Source: Myxococcota bacterium
GTDB lineage: Bacteria; Myxococcota_C; UBA6777
Direction of reading: 5' to 3'
NCBI GenBank assembly: GCA_963169055.1
Contig: CAUJFU010000172.1
Span: 1 to 38,573 of the forward strand
Length of the DNA stretch: 38,573 nucleotides
A program made the position numbers and the translations under genes. Positions 16,067 to 23,801 of the stretch are shown here, piece by piece. Positions within the stretch are counted from its first letter, which is position 1. Each line of letters begins with the position of its first letter. The notes beneath the pieces are model-generated. The model made no database searches. It worked only from the letters and a program-made list of their open reading frames with translations, and was not told the origin of the DNA.

Positions 16067-17290
16067 ATGGCGGTCAATGTGTTGTTTTTGAGTCCATCTT
16101 ATCCGCGTGAGATGCCCCATTTTACGCGGGGGCTTGCGGAAGTTGGGGTTCGCGTTTGGGGGGTGGGGGATCAACCTGCGCATGCTTTACCTGAAGAGGT
16201 TCGGCGCTATCTCTCGGATTATTTACAGGTTCCACGGCTGCTTGACGAGGACGACCTCGTGGAGCGCACATCGCACTGGCTGAGAGGCCGCTCCGTCCAC
16301 CATGTCGAGTCTTTGTGGGAACCGTTGATGGTTGCCGCTGCTCGGATACGTCAACAGCTCCAGATCCCCGGGATGACGCCTGAGCACGTGATGGATTTCC
16401 GCGACAAACAACGCATGAAAGAACGCGTTGCTTCTGCGGGGATCCGTGTGCCTTATGCGCACCGAGTTCGCTCTACCTCAGAGATCCGCCACGCCGCCGA
16501 AAAGATCGGGTATCCCCTGATCCTCAAACCCATCGCAGGTGCGGGCAGCGCAGATACCTATCGTATCAATTCATCTCAAGAACTCGAACAAGTCTTGCCT
16601 CGCGTGCAACATATTCCTGAATTCAGTTGCGAAGAATTTATTGATGGCCGTGAATTCACCTTCGATGCCTTGTGCTTAGAAGGCGAACCGTTGCTGGTGA
16701 GTGTCACAGAATATCTGCCGCGTCCGTTGATTATGCGAACGAACGAGTGGATCAGCCCTATTCAGATCACAATCCGCGATCTTCGACAACCTCATCTCGC
16801 TCCCGGCCTTCAGATGGGCCACCAAGTCCTCAAGGCCATGCAGATGCAGACGGGATTCGTACACATGGAATGGTATCTGACTTCCAAATCAGAAGCCGTC
16901 TTTGGTGAGATCGCGTGTCGTCCCGGAGGGGCTTATATCGTGGATCAAATGAATTTCTCCAACGATATCGACTTATTTCGAGAGTGGGCTCGGGTGCGCT
17001 GCCACCAGACCTTCCATGCCCCAACTGAGCGGCCTTACAACGTCGCAGCCATCTTCAAGCGCGCACAAGGGCAGGGCCATATCCGAGCCATCCACGGACT
17101 CCAGCAGTTCCGCGAACAATGCGGGCCTTGGCTTTGTGCCGACCACCTGCTCCCTGTCGGTGCGCCGCGCCGAGATTGGAAACAAACTTTGCTCAGCGAC
17201 GGGGTGTTGATCGTTCGCCATCCTGACTGGGACACCACCGTTCGGATGGCTCAGATGGCCGCCACACAAATCCAATTGTTTGCTGCATAA
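16067..17290 (+). CDS. ATP-grasp ligase (carbamoyl-phosphate-synthase-large-chain-like group)
   Basis: This 407-residue protein follows the plan of stand-alone ATP-grasp ligases. It has an N-terminal Rossmann-like region (VNVLFLSPSYPREMPHFTRGL), then DKQRMKERVASAGIRVPYAH, GYPLILKPIAGAGSADTYRI with the ATP-binding lysine, and EEFIDGREFTFDALCLEGE. The metal-binding strands are TGFVHMEWYLTSKSEAVFGE and IACRPGGAYI. The Glu-x-Asn type ending seen in biotin carboxylases is replaced by GEIACRPGG, as in dipeptide and peptide-antibiotic ligases. ATG 16067 has GGAG about 10 nt upstream; the frame extends a further 13 codons without support. The stop codon lies inside the first unit of a 34-bp tandem repeat. 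It may act with the preceding ATP-grasp gene on an amino-acid-derived product, with the substrate unknown. Confidence 0.85.
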   Translation: MAVNVLFLSPSYPREMPHFTRGLAEVGVRVWGVGDQPAHALPEEVRRYLSDYLQVPRLLDEDDLVERTSHWLRGRSVHHVESLWEPLMVAAARIRQQLQIPGMTPEHVMDFRDKQRMKERVASAGIRVPYAHRVRSTSEIRHAAEKIGYPLILKPIAGAGSADTYRINSSQELEQVLPRVQHIPEFSCEEFIDGREFTFDALCLEGEPLLVSVTEYLPRPLIMRTNEWISPIQITIRDLRQPHLAPGLQMGHQVLKAMQMQTGFVHMEWYLTSKSEAVFGEIACRPGGAYIVDQMNFSNDIDLFREWARVRCHQTFHAPTERPYNVAAIFKRAQGQGHIRAIHGLQQFREQCGPWLCADHLLPVGAPRRDWKQTLLSDGVLIVRHPDWDTTVRMAQMAATQIQLFAA

Positions 17291-17375
17291 CAAAAAACCT
17301 GATGGGGTTTGTTGCGCTGCATAATAAAAAACCTGATGGGATTTGTTGCGCTGCATAACAAAAAACCTGATGGGA
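17282..17375. repeat. 34-bp tandem repeat (2.8 copies) spanning the stop codon of the ATP-grasp gene
   Basis: Units start at 17282, 17316 and 17350 (GCTGCATAA, then CAAAAAACCTGATGGG). The first unit contains the gene's own TAA at 17288-17290, so the array probably arose by duplication of the gene's end. There are only 1-2 differences between units. There are no spacers, so it is not a CRISPR. Confidence 0.9.
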
Positions 17376-17400
17376 TCGAACTCACTTGTGGGATAGTTTT

Positions 17401-17530
17401 CGTGGGGCTTTGCCCCACGCCCCACGAGAGGGCGAAGCCCTCTTGACCCCGTATCGGCGAAGAGATCACAGGTTTTTCACTCAAACGACGCTGTCGCTTG
17501 AAGCGCTGCGAACACGGGCTTTTTTGGCGA
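17401..17530 (+). repeat. R1 element, copy c (best preserved hairpins)
   Basis: Two perfect hairpins follow each other: CGTGGGGC-TTT-GCCCCACG (17401-17419) and AGAGGGC-GAA-GCCCTCT (17427-17443). Then come TTGACCCCG, GGCGAAGAGA, CACAGGTTTTT, GCTGTCGCTTGA and a GCGAACACGGGC followed by six T residues. The middle stem differs from that of copy a in its paired bases but keeps pairing and the GAA loop. It lies just downstream of the 34-bp array and just before the GIY-YIG-like gene. Confidence 0.8.
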
Positions 17531-17544
17531 GAGCTTCGTTTTTT

Positions 17545-18261
17545 GTGAGATATTGTCTTGATGTTTCGTATGAAAGGACATTTGCTTTGGGTACGCTTCA
17601 AGAACATTTTCGATCTCTCTGCGTCCTTGATAAGCAGGTTCCTCTTTTTTGTACGCGCAGGGACGGTTCGATCGAACTTTTGCCGTATGGTACGAATGGG
17701 CGCTTGGTGCTCAAGCGTTCCGATGGGATGGAGTCGTTGATGCGGGGGTTGGGAAAACAGTTGATTCGGCAGTACGACGCTGGACAAGTTCGCAACGACG
17801 GTATCCTCTACATGATGCACTGGTGTATTGATGATGAGATCATTCCTCTTTATATCGGAAAAGCAGAGACTTTTGGAAGAAAAGAAGGGAGTCTTTCGGA
17901 GAATATCAAGGATCTTGACAAGGGAAACGGGAAATTCGGTCGGTGGGGCTACGGTTATGCTTATCATCTTGGGGATCTTAGTGCGGCCACCTTGTCGGGT
18001 CACGAAGGCTCCAAAGTCACCCTCAAATACGAACGGTGGCGTGATCGTTTGTTTTATCCAGTCGAAAAAAATGTCGTCCGCCCTCGTGACCCTGTGTATT
18101 TTTTCGCGACGCTGTGGGGAGACAAGCAGAAAAGCGTTTGGAGCCAAGTTTCCCCCACAACGTTGGCTTTTGAAGAGTACCTACTGATCGGCTTAGCGAG
18201 TCGAGAGTACGGGAAATATTTGCTCAACCAAGAGGGCCGATATCGCTATGAAGAGGTATGA
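17545..18261 (+). CDS. GIY-YIG-like domain protein of unknown role
   Basis: The protein has about 238 residues if it starts at GTG 17545. The frame continues upstream through the R1 repeat to a TTG at 17386, but that part is repeat sequence and probably not translated; GAGAG lies 11 nt before the GTG. The core has the order of the GIY-YIG nuclease superfamily: NDGILYMMHWC, then PLYIGKAETFGRK, a FGRWGYGYAYHLGDLS segment with the Arg, and late EEYLLIGLA with a Glu and LLNQEG with the Asn. The family cuts DNA or, in many stand-alone members, has no known substrate. No DNA-binding domain is visible. Its last 14 bp overlap the start of the 3D-domain lipoprotein gene, so the two are translationally linked. 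The start is the least certain part. Confidence 0.65.
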   Translation: MRYCLDVSYERTFALGTLQEHFRSLCVLDKQVPLFCTRRDGSIELLPYGTNGRLVLKRSDGMESLMRGLGKQLIRQYDAGQVRNDGILYMMHWCIDDEIIPLYIGKAETFGRKEGSLSENIKDLDKGNGKFGRWGYGYAYHLGDLSAATLSGHEGSKVTLKYERWRDRLFYPVEKNVVRPRDPVYFFATLWGDKQKSVWSQVSPTTLAFEEYLLIGLASREYGKYLLNQEGRYRYEEV

Positions 18262-19141
18262 TTGGGGATTTCTTCTGGTTGCTTTTTTCTTTTTTGGATG
18301 CAAAGACTTCACTCCGAAGTCTGTTTCGCTACGACCGGATCAGAAACATCATGGTGTTCTTTCTTCTCCTTTATTGGCGAAGCAGAGACCATCCTTGTCG
18401 GCAAAACAACCACCATCCTTATCGGCAAAACAACCACCATTTTCTGGTAAAAAGTCGTCACCACAAGCCGATCCCCCTGCGCCTGCTTGGATGATTCCGT
18501 CGCAGATGCGGGCGATTTTGGGGCTTTTGCCGACGACGTACTATATCGCAGACGAAACCAAAGTCTCTTGTCGCGGTCGTTACAGAAGATACCGTTATCG
18601 AGGACACGAACGCTCTCGCATCCGAGACCTCAAGGGGCGGACTCTTGCTGTGGTTTGCTCTCGCTTTTATCGGGTGCTCAAGATGGAAGGGACGGGCTTG
18701 TTGCGGCCACGTCGGGGGCAAAGGTTGCTTGTCAACTGGGATGCGCTTGGGCGTTTTCGGGTCGTCCGTCGGTGTCGCTTTGGTGTGGGCGTTCAGCAGC
18801 GTTGTCTTTTGCCGTTTCACACCATCGCGGCGGATCTTTCGGCTTATGCTGTCGGTGATATCTTGTACATTCCGCGTTTGAGAGGATTGCGTCTGCCCGA
18901 TGGTTCCGAGCATAGCGGTCTTTTTATCGTACAGGATACGGGTGGGGCCTTTCGTCGGATCGGGCCTCGCCGTGTGGATCTCTTTGTGGGTACGCAAACC
19001 TCTGCGAACAACGTCTTTTTGCGTGCAGGAGTTCATCACAGGCGATCCGAGATCGCCTTTCAACTCAAGGGCATCGCCCGACAGCACGCGCTACGATACT
19101 TCAAAAGACGTTTTCCTAGGCTCTTTTCTCATCGTTCTTAA
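18248..19141 (+). CDS. Lipoprotein with C-terminal 3D (MltA-like double-psi barrel) domain
   Basis: This 297-residue protein is exported by an 18-residue lipoprotein signal (MKRYDWGFLLVAFFFFGC; Cys18). Residues ~45-75 are a linker with the repeated unit SLSAKQPP. Residues ~170-260 form a 3D domain named for three aspartates: AADLSAYAVGDILYIP, LFIVQDTGGAFRR and RRVDLFVG. In MltA and Gram-positive resuscitation factors this fold lies in peptidoglycan-cleaving enzymes, so cell-wall binding or cleavage is likely. The middle region is rich in Arg (RGRYRRYRYRGHERSR), suggesting an anionic partner. ATG 18248 is inside the preceding gene (14-bp overlap), with AAGAGGG upstream. The gene ends 44 bp from the convergent Cys-rich lipoprotein gene. 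Confidence 0.82.
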   Translation: MKRYDWGFLLVAFFFFGCKDFTPKSVSLRPDQKHHGVLSSPLLAKQRPSLSAKQPPSLSAKQPPFSGKKSSPQADPPAPAWMIPSQMRAILGLLPTTYYIADETKVSCRGRYRRYRYRGHERSRIRDLKGRTLAVVCSRFYRVLKMEGTGLLRPRRGQRLLVNWDALGRFRVVRRCRFGVGVQQRCLLPFHTIAADLSAYAVGDILYIPRLRGLRLPDGSEHSGLFIVQDTGGAFRRIGPRRVDLFVGTQTSANNVFLRAGVHHRRSEIAFQLKGIARQHALRYFKRRFPRLFSHRS

Positions 19142-19185
19142 AACAATGGAAGATAGATGCGTTCAGATCAAAAGGGTATAACCAC

Positions 19186-19878
19186 TCAAGGAACGGGGAT
19201 CACTTCTTCACACGTCCCTTTTTGATCATGGCAAAAAGCATTGACGCAAAAGCCTAAACATTCGGTGCTTTTTTGGCAGCTTTGCCTTTCGCAGGTCTTG
19301 TTGCTGTTACAGACAAAATTCTTTGGGCAGGTCATATTGTCGATACATTCTTTTGCCTTACAATGTCCGTCGCTTTTGCAGGACTCACCCACAAGGCATT
19401 CGCTATCGGCTTTGCAACCCGCAACACATCCCTTGCCACCACAATTTCCTGCGCCTTCTTTGCAGATCGCCTTGGGATCGCTTTTTTGGCAATCTGCGTC
19501 TTGCTCGCATTCGTTCATCGGAGGGATCCCACAAACCTTGCGCCGTGGGCCCGGGCTGATGCACTCTTTGGGTTTGGTGCAGCTTTGCTCTACACTACAA
19601 TCCCCCGCAACCACGGTCTCTGGTGGATTTTCTGTGACGGTCTCGGGCTGATTTTCCGCGACGGTCTCGGGCTGATTTTCCGCAACGAGTTCTTTGCCTT
19701 CCACATCCCCCTCTGGGACGGACTCTCTGCTCTCCGTATTGCTCTCTGCAACAGGCTCTCCGCTGTCGGAGTTTCCCTCTGCAACAGACTCCCCGCCATC
19801 GGGATTTCCTGTGCTGGGTGCTTGACAGGCTCCCAATCCCAAAAACACAAACAAACCCATGATCCAAGCCCACCGCAT
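19186..19878 (-). CDS. Cys-rich lipoprotein
   Basis: This 230-residue protein has the signal MRWAWIMGLFVFLGLGAC (lipobox LGAC, Cys18). An acidic, repetitive linker follows (residues ~19-92, with repeated ESVAEG-, ENQPETV-like units). A domain of about 135 residues with more than 20 cysteines comes next, in short modules such as CEQDADCQKSDPKAIC, CKADSECLVGESC and CKSDGHCKAKEC. Such modules are frequent in surface proteins of myxobacteria and probably form disulfide-stabilised knots. I use ATG 19878 rather than the GTG one codon before because GGAGG then lies at 7 nt. It is upstream of nothing obvious on its strand and convergent with the 3D lipoprotein gene. The partner or ligand is unknown. 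Confidence 0.85.
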   Translation of the reverse strand: MRWAWIMGLFVFLGLGACQAPSTGNPDGGESVAEGNSDSGEPVAESNTESRESVPEGDVEGKELVAENQPETVAENQPETVTENPPETVVAGDCSVEQSCTKPKECISPGPRRKVCGIPPMNECEQDADCQKSDPKAICKEGAGNCGGKGCVAGCKADSECLVGESCKSDGHCKAKECIDNMTCPKNFVCNSNKTCERQSCQKSTECLGFCVNAFCHDQKGTCEEVIPVP

Positions 19879-20137
19879 CACATCACCTCCATTGTTTGTC
19901 TGGCCTTGATAGGCACCACGACTTTTTCAAAACGACTCCTGCCCGAGTTTCCGAACGGTGCGTAGCATCGGCTTTGCATCGTAGCCCTTCAAAGAGGGCT
20001 TCGCAATACCACCCCTGCCACAACAAGCCATCATTGTCTATGCTCTTGTGAAGGATGCTTTTTTTGAAATCAGGTGGCTCGTTGGGTCCGCTTTTCCCCT
20101 TTTGAGGAAGGGCGATCGCTTGGAGGCTGCGCGCTGT

Positions 20138-21118
20138 TTAGCAGGGGATGGAGCGATAAGGGCGGGTGGTCGTGCTTCGGTGGAAGGCTTCGATCAGGGC
20201 GTGGACTTGAAAGATATCGTGGGTGGGTTCGAGCATCGGGAGATAGAGGTTGTGGGAGGCGAGTGTCTCGAGGTCAAAGTGCCAATACAAGGTCATGAGC
20301 GGGTTGATGAAGAGTTGGCTATTGCGTGTTCGTTCGGTGCGATGGGCATCTCCGAAGCGGCCTTCGAGGGCGGAGAGGATGCTGCCGTTGACGATGCTTT
20401 GCCGTTCAGGCATCTGGGCGTGTGTGTATTCGACGGCCTCTCGAAATCGCGCCACTTCGGGCATGGAGAGGTGGAGCGAGTGCGCTCCGAGGTAGCCGCC
20501 TTGGGCATCGAGGGCTGCGATATTCTCCAAGACATGGGCATGACAGACGCCGTGAAAGGCATCGATCCCAAATCCCAAGCAGCTAACGATCTTGGCCGAT
20601 AGATCGAGGCCACGCACCGCAGCAAGGCTCGTCATGTCTTCAGCGGGCGTCCCAAGCCCCGCTTCATCGCCGCGCATCAAGATATCCGTCCCTCCGTCGA
20701 TCAAGATCACCGTGTCCAATGCAAGCTCTTTGACCAACCATCGATACGCCGCTCGCAAAGGCTGCACACCGACCTTTTCAAAGCAATAGATCGCGTCGGG
20801 AAATCCGTGTTGTTGTAACCACGTCGCCAGATACATCTCTGGAAAGTAGCGCGGTTCGCCCGAGCTTTGGTGATCTACTCGCCAAACAGACGGAGCCACC
20901 GACGCTGCCGTCGTTGCCCCAAGATAGGTGAACGACAGATTGGCCAGATGCACGCACTTTCCTTCCCGCAGTAGCGCAAAAAACAGCGGCAGCCCCGCAA
21001 AGATATCGAATCCTCCGCCCGCTCCCGCGATCAATATGCTTTGGGCGGCCTCTAGCCGATCTGCCAACGGATGACGGAAAAGCGCCGATATGCCGAATCT
21101 TTGAGACGGTGAAGACAT
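20138..21118 (-). CDS. DUF1152-like protein
   Basis: This 326-residue cytoplasmic protein shows ILIAGAGGGFDIFAGLPLFFALLREGKCVHLANLSF at the N-terminus, a glycine-rich turn after a hydrophobic strand as in nucleotide-binding folds. It also has TVILIDGGTDILMRGDE, and near the end LYLPMLEPTHDIFQVHALIE. These agree with the DUF1152 family as I know it, whose function is not established. There is no signal peptide or membrane helix. Its ATG is only 2 bp after the stop of the peroxiredoxin gene, so the two are co-transcribed and probably translationally coupled. Its role may lie in a redox or thiol context, but that follows only from this neighbour. Confidence 0.7.
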   Translation of the reverse strand: MSSPSQRFGISALFRHPLADRLEAAQSILIAGAGGGFDIFAGLPLFFALLREGKCVHLANLSFTYLGATTAASVAPSVWRVDHQSSGEPRYFPEMYLATWLQQHGFPDAIYCFEKVGVQPLRAAYRWLVKELALDTVILIDGGTDILMRGDEAGLGTPAEDMTSLAAVRGLDLSAKIVSCLGFGIDAFHGVCHAHVLENIAALDAQGGYLGAHSLHLSMPEVARFREAVEYTHAQMPERQSIVNGSILSALEGRFGDAHRTERTRNSQLFINPLMTLYWHFDLETLASHNLYLPMLEPTHDIFQVHALIEAFHRSTTTRPYRSIPC

Positions 21119-21120
21119 GG

Positions 21121-21771
21121 TTAAAGGGATTTTTTGGAGAAGTACCAGTCGGTGATGTCGATGCCTTGGGTTTTGAGGCGTTCTTCGGCGGCTTGTTGGG
21201 TGGCGGGGGGAGGGATGATCACTTTGTCACCGGGCTTCCAGTTGGCGGGGCAGGCGACACCGTGTTGGTCGGCGGTTTGGAGTCCGTCGATCACGCGGAC
21301 GATCTCGTCGAAGTTACGGCCAAAGTTCAGCGGATAATAGATCATCGCACGGATCTTGAACTTGGGGTCGATGAAAAAGACGCATCGAACAGCGGCTGTG
21401 TTGGAAGAAGGCTCGTGGATCATGTTGTAGAGTCGGGCGACTTTTTGGTCGAGGTCGGCGATGACGGGGAATTGGATCTGGACACCGAAGTTAGCCTCGA
21501 TATTACGGACCCAACCGATGTGCGCATAGACGCTGTCAATGGAGCATCCGATCAGCTTGACGTTCCGGGACGCAAATTCATTGGAGCGTCGGGCAAACTC
21601 GATAAACTCTGTGGTGCAAACAGGCGTAAAGTCCGCAGGATGCGAGAACAGGATCACCCAGCTACCACGAGCCCATTCGGAAAAAGTGATCGGGCCGTGG
21701 GTGGTGACGGTTTGAAAGTCAGGGGCCGAGCCGTTGAGGGCGATGGGTTGGGGTTGTGCGGTGTCGCTCAT
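21121..21771 (-). CDS. Peroxiredoxin (AhpC/TSA, Prx6-like)
   Basis: This 216-residue thiol peroxidase reduces hydrogen peroxide and organic peroxides in the cytoplasm. The active-site pattern P-x3-T-x2-C is present as PADFTPVC with peroxidatic Cys52. The conserved arginine is in AAVRCVFFIDP, and the C-terminal extension has ACPANWKPGD, typical of the Prx6-like long form also common in archaea. A cysteine in that extension could resolve the disulfide. AGGAG lies 7 nt before ATG 21771. It is followed at 2 bp by the DUF1152-like gene. Upstream, a strong hairpin separates it from the DUF1361-like gene, so it may be partly independent of the operon above it. Confidence 0.93.
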   Translation of the reverse strand: MSDTAQPQPIALNGSAPDFQTVTTHGPITFSEWARGSWVILFSHPADFTPVCTTEFIEFARRSNEFASRNVKLIGCSIDSVYAHIGWVRNIEANFGVQIQFPVIADLDQKVARLYNMIHEPSSNTAAVRCVFFIDPKFKIRAMIYYPLNFGRNFDEIVRVIDGLQTADQHGVACPANWKPGDKVIIPPPATQQAAEERLKTQGIDITDWYFSKKSL

Positions 21772-21805
21772 TAGACACTCCTTTTCTTGGTTGGTGTGGG
21801 AAAGA

Positions 21806-21830
21806 GGGCCTCTCTTTGGTAGAGAGGGCC
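21806..21830 (-). promoter_or_regulatory. Strong hairpin between the DUF1361-like and peroxiredoxin genes
   Basis: On the - strand GGCCCTCTCT, a 5-nt loop and AGAGAGGCCC form a 10-bp stem with one mismatch, 35 bp upstream of the peroxiredoxin start. No run of T follows (TCTTTCCC), so as a terminator it would be weak. It may partly terminate the upstream operon or stabilise the downstream mRNA. Confidence 0.5.
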
Positions 21831-21840
21831 GTGTGGGATG

Positions 21841-22590
21841 TCAAGGCCGTGAGGGGCGATCTTCGCTATCTGTGGGGGGCGGTGAAGTCGATGGATGCGA
21901 TGAAGTATGGATAGGAAGAAAGAAAAGGTAGGAAATAAAAAGGAAGAGAAAGGTGGTAGCAGTAAAGGCCCAAGCGGTTGGGTGATGGAGAGGGAAGAAG
22001 ATTTTTTCGGTGATGGCGCGCAGGGTGGGGAGCGGTTGGGTGAGGAGATCCCAGCTATTCCAGCGCTCGACGCGTCCGAGGTACATCCCAAAGGAAGTGA
22101 GGCCGAGAAAAAGTGAGATGGCGATCCATCCGATGAGATGGGAAGTTGCGTTGTGGATGAGCGTGTGGACGCGGTGGAGCGAAGACATCCCAAGCAGCAG
22201 GCCGTGGAGAGCAAAGCCAAAGAGCAAGAGCGTGTCGAACCAAAAGGGGAAGTTGCGTGGTCGGAGATGGATCAGGTCCGTGATCAGGTAGGGGGCGTTG
22301 GGGAAGAACAACAGCCAGAGCGAGCCAAGCAGAAACAAGGCGAGAGAAAGTCGCGGTTTGGGACGAGCCACCCAAGCCATCCCAAGGCTAAAGAAAAAAG
22401 GAATCCATGCGAGAAAAAGATTCCATAGAAAAAGGCCAAAGCTCTTGTGACCTGTGAGCAAAAATCGAATAAGCCAGAGGCCCGCCAACAAGGTGCTGAA
22501 GGCGAGATGAAGAGGGAGGGCATCGTAGAGAGATAGCCAACGAGGAAGTGCGGGTGCGTGTGAGTGAGCGTGCGTTTTTTGTTGAAGCAT
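21841..22590 (-). CDS. DUF1361-like integral membrane protein
   Basis: This 249-residue protein has seven to eight hydrophobic segments. The family signature of DUF1361 is clear: NLFLAWIPFFFSL, then LLFFPNAPYLITDLIHL, then FALHGLLLGMSSLHRVH. It is in the inner membrane and has no known biochemical function. The C-terminal tail is Ser/Pro-rich and soluble. The start at ATG 22590 has no strong ribosome-binding site, and the gene sits 12 bp after the AgmX-tail gene, so translational coupling is likely. It belongs to the run beginning with the zinc-ribbon gene at 26522. Confidence 0.82.
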   Translation of the reverse strand: MLQQKTHAHSHAPALPRWLSLYDALPLHLAFSTLLAGLWLIRFLLTGHKSFGLFLWNLFLAWIPFFFSLGMAWVARPKPRLSLALFLLGSLWLLFFPNAPYLITDLIHLRPRNFPFWFDTLLLFGFALHGLLLGMSSLHRVHTLIHNATSHLIGWIAISLFLGLTSFGMYLGRVERWNSWDLLTQPLPTLRAITEKIFFPLHHPTAWAFTATTFLFLFISYLFFLPIHTSSHPSTSPPPTDSEDRPSRP

Positions 22591-22602
22591 GGTTGATGTG
22601 GG

Positions 22603-23784
22603 CTATTGGAGAGGTATGGGGTAGTCTTTGATATCGGCGTTGGCGCGGGCTTTGGGGAATCGCCAGCGGGTGGCAGCGCGCATGACGCAGTCTTGGAAAC
22701 GTTTGGGTGCATCGGAAGGGCTGACCCATTGGACGTCTTCGGTTTTGCCTTGGGGAGTGATGCGCCAAGAAAGAGTGATCTGTTGGGCGTCAGGTTGGTA
22801 AAGTTGGCAGCTTTTGAGGTCGGCTTTATGGCGTTGAAGGACAAGTTTGATCTGTTGGGCGGAAAGGAGATCGGGTTGTTTTTTGGGGTTGTTGGGAGGG
22901 GTGGGGTTGTTGGCCATCGTGCGGGTGAGGAGGATGGGCAGCTTTTCGGTTTGGGTGATCTGGATGGGGAATTGGGCCGAATCGCGTCCCGGTGGAAAAT
23001 CCAGACGAATGGTGTAGGTTCCGTTGGGCAGTTTGACGCGCAAAGGTGCTGTTCCGCAGAGGAGATCATCGACATAAACATAAGCCCAAGGCCGAACACC
23101 GATCCAGACTTCTTGACCGGGGGCGTCTTGGTCAAAGCGCTTTTTACAGGCTTTGCTGAGGGGGGCGGGGGGTTGTCGTTTCCATTCATCGTTCCAGTAG
23201 CGTTGGCAACGGGATCGTATGCTGCGCATCCATCGATTGGAGGCATTGCGTTTGTTTCGGATGTTGCGTTGTATACTGCGGATCTGGTAGCGCAAAAGGG
23301 GTTGTTCGGCGGTGGCGGCTTCGAGTTTTTGAAGCCATGCGATGTAGGAGGGGATTGCGTTGTAAGCAACGCAAGGTTCGCGGTAGCGGAGTTTGATGGC
23401 GTCGTTGTAGCCTTTTTGAATCTGGCGGGTGATGGTGCGATAGCGTTGGGCTTTTTCGCGTTTGGACAGCGCGTTGGCAGAAGAGGGCGAGGCAAAGAAG
23501 AACAAACCGATCGCAATCGTGCGAAAAGCGGCGTAGGAAAGGAGATTGCGGAGGAAATCACGGAAGGAGCGGGGCTGGAAGCCCGAGGGGCGAGCCGAAA
23601 CACAGGAGGAGTGGGGTCGGAAGCCCGAGGGACGAGCCGAAACACGGGAGGAGTGGGGTCGGAAGCCCAAGGAACGCTCCGAAGCACGGAAGGAGCGGGA
23701 TTGGAAACAAGCGCAGGAGAGGGCGCGCCCAAAAGGAGCAGGAGACGTATGAGAGAAAAAGTCGCGCAAGAAAAGCGATGGCAT
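22603..23784 (-). CDS. Exported protein with PEGA-like and AgmX/PglI C-terminal domains
   Basis: This 393-residue protein is predicted to be exported through the hydrophobic segment FRTIAIGLFFFASPSSANA (about 87-105). After it come a helical Arg-rich region (about 110-215), a PEGA-like beta domain (VRPWAYVYVDDLLCGTAPL and LPNGTYTIRLDFPPG, about 225-275), a Pro/Asn linker, and the AgmX/PglI-type tail (about 310-385). The tail has LVLQRHKADLKSCQ, ITLSWRITPQGKTEDVQW and FQDCVMRAATRWRFP with its two cysteines. This tail occurs in myxobacterial gliding and envelope proteins. Residues ~31-73 ahead of the signal are a 14-residue tandem repeat. ATG 23784 has GGAG 5 nt upstream, and no other in-frame start exists after the repeat, so the repeat must be translated. 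The upstream zinc-ribbon gene ends 17 bp before it. Confidence 0.8.
   Translation of the reverse strand: MPSLFLRDFFSHTSPAPFGRALSCACFQSRSFRASERSLGFRPHSSRVSARPSGFRPHSSCVSARPSGFQPRSFRDFLRNLLSYAAFRTIAIGLFFFASPSSANALSKREKAQRYRTITRQIQKGYNDAIKLRYREPCVAYNAIPSYIAWLQKLEAATAEQPLLRYQIRSIQRNIRNKRNASNRWMRSIRSRCQRYWNDEWKRQPPAPLSKACKKRFDQDAPGQEVWIGVRPWAYVYVDDLLCGTAPLRVKLPNGTYTIRLDFPPGRDSAQFPIQITQTEKLPILLTRTMANNPTPPNNPKKQPDLLSAQQIKLVLQRHKADLKSCQLYQPDAQQITLSWRITPQGKTEDVQWVSPSDAPKRFQDCVMRAATRWRFPKARANADIKDYPIPLQ
23566..23707 (-). repeat. 42-bp tandem repeat (3.4 copies) in the leader of the AgmX-tail protein
   Basis: Units begin at 23566, 23608, 23650 and 23692, each 42 bp, with few differences. They encode 14-residue units (RPHSSCVSARPSGF) located between the start codon and the hydrophobic core of the signal sequence. 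Confidence 0.9.
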
Positions 23785-23801
23785 GGAAACTCCGAGCAGG
23801 G

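Noticed and set aside
17282-17375. A short CRISPR array
   Set aside because: The 34-bp units are directly adjacent with no spacers and no cas gene is near.
17401-17530. A tRNA or similar RNA gene
   Set aside because: The hairpins do not form a cloverleaf and there is no CCA end or proper T-loop.
18248-19141. A toxin-immunity pair formed by the GIY-YIG-like and 3D-domain proteins
   Set aside because: No toxin delivery domain, secretion tag of a known type or short immunity protein can be seen, so I keep only the observation of overlap.
19983-20000. Hairpin AGCCCT/AGGGCT after the DUF1152-like gene as a terminator
   Set aside because: The stem is only 6 bp and no T-run follows in either direction.
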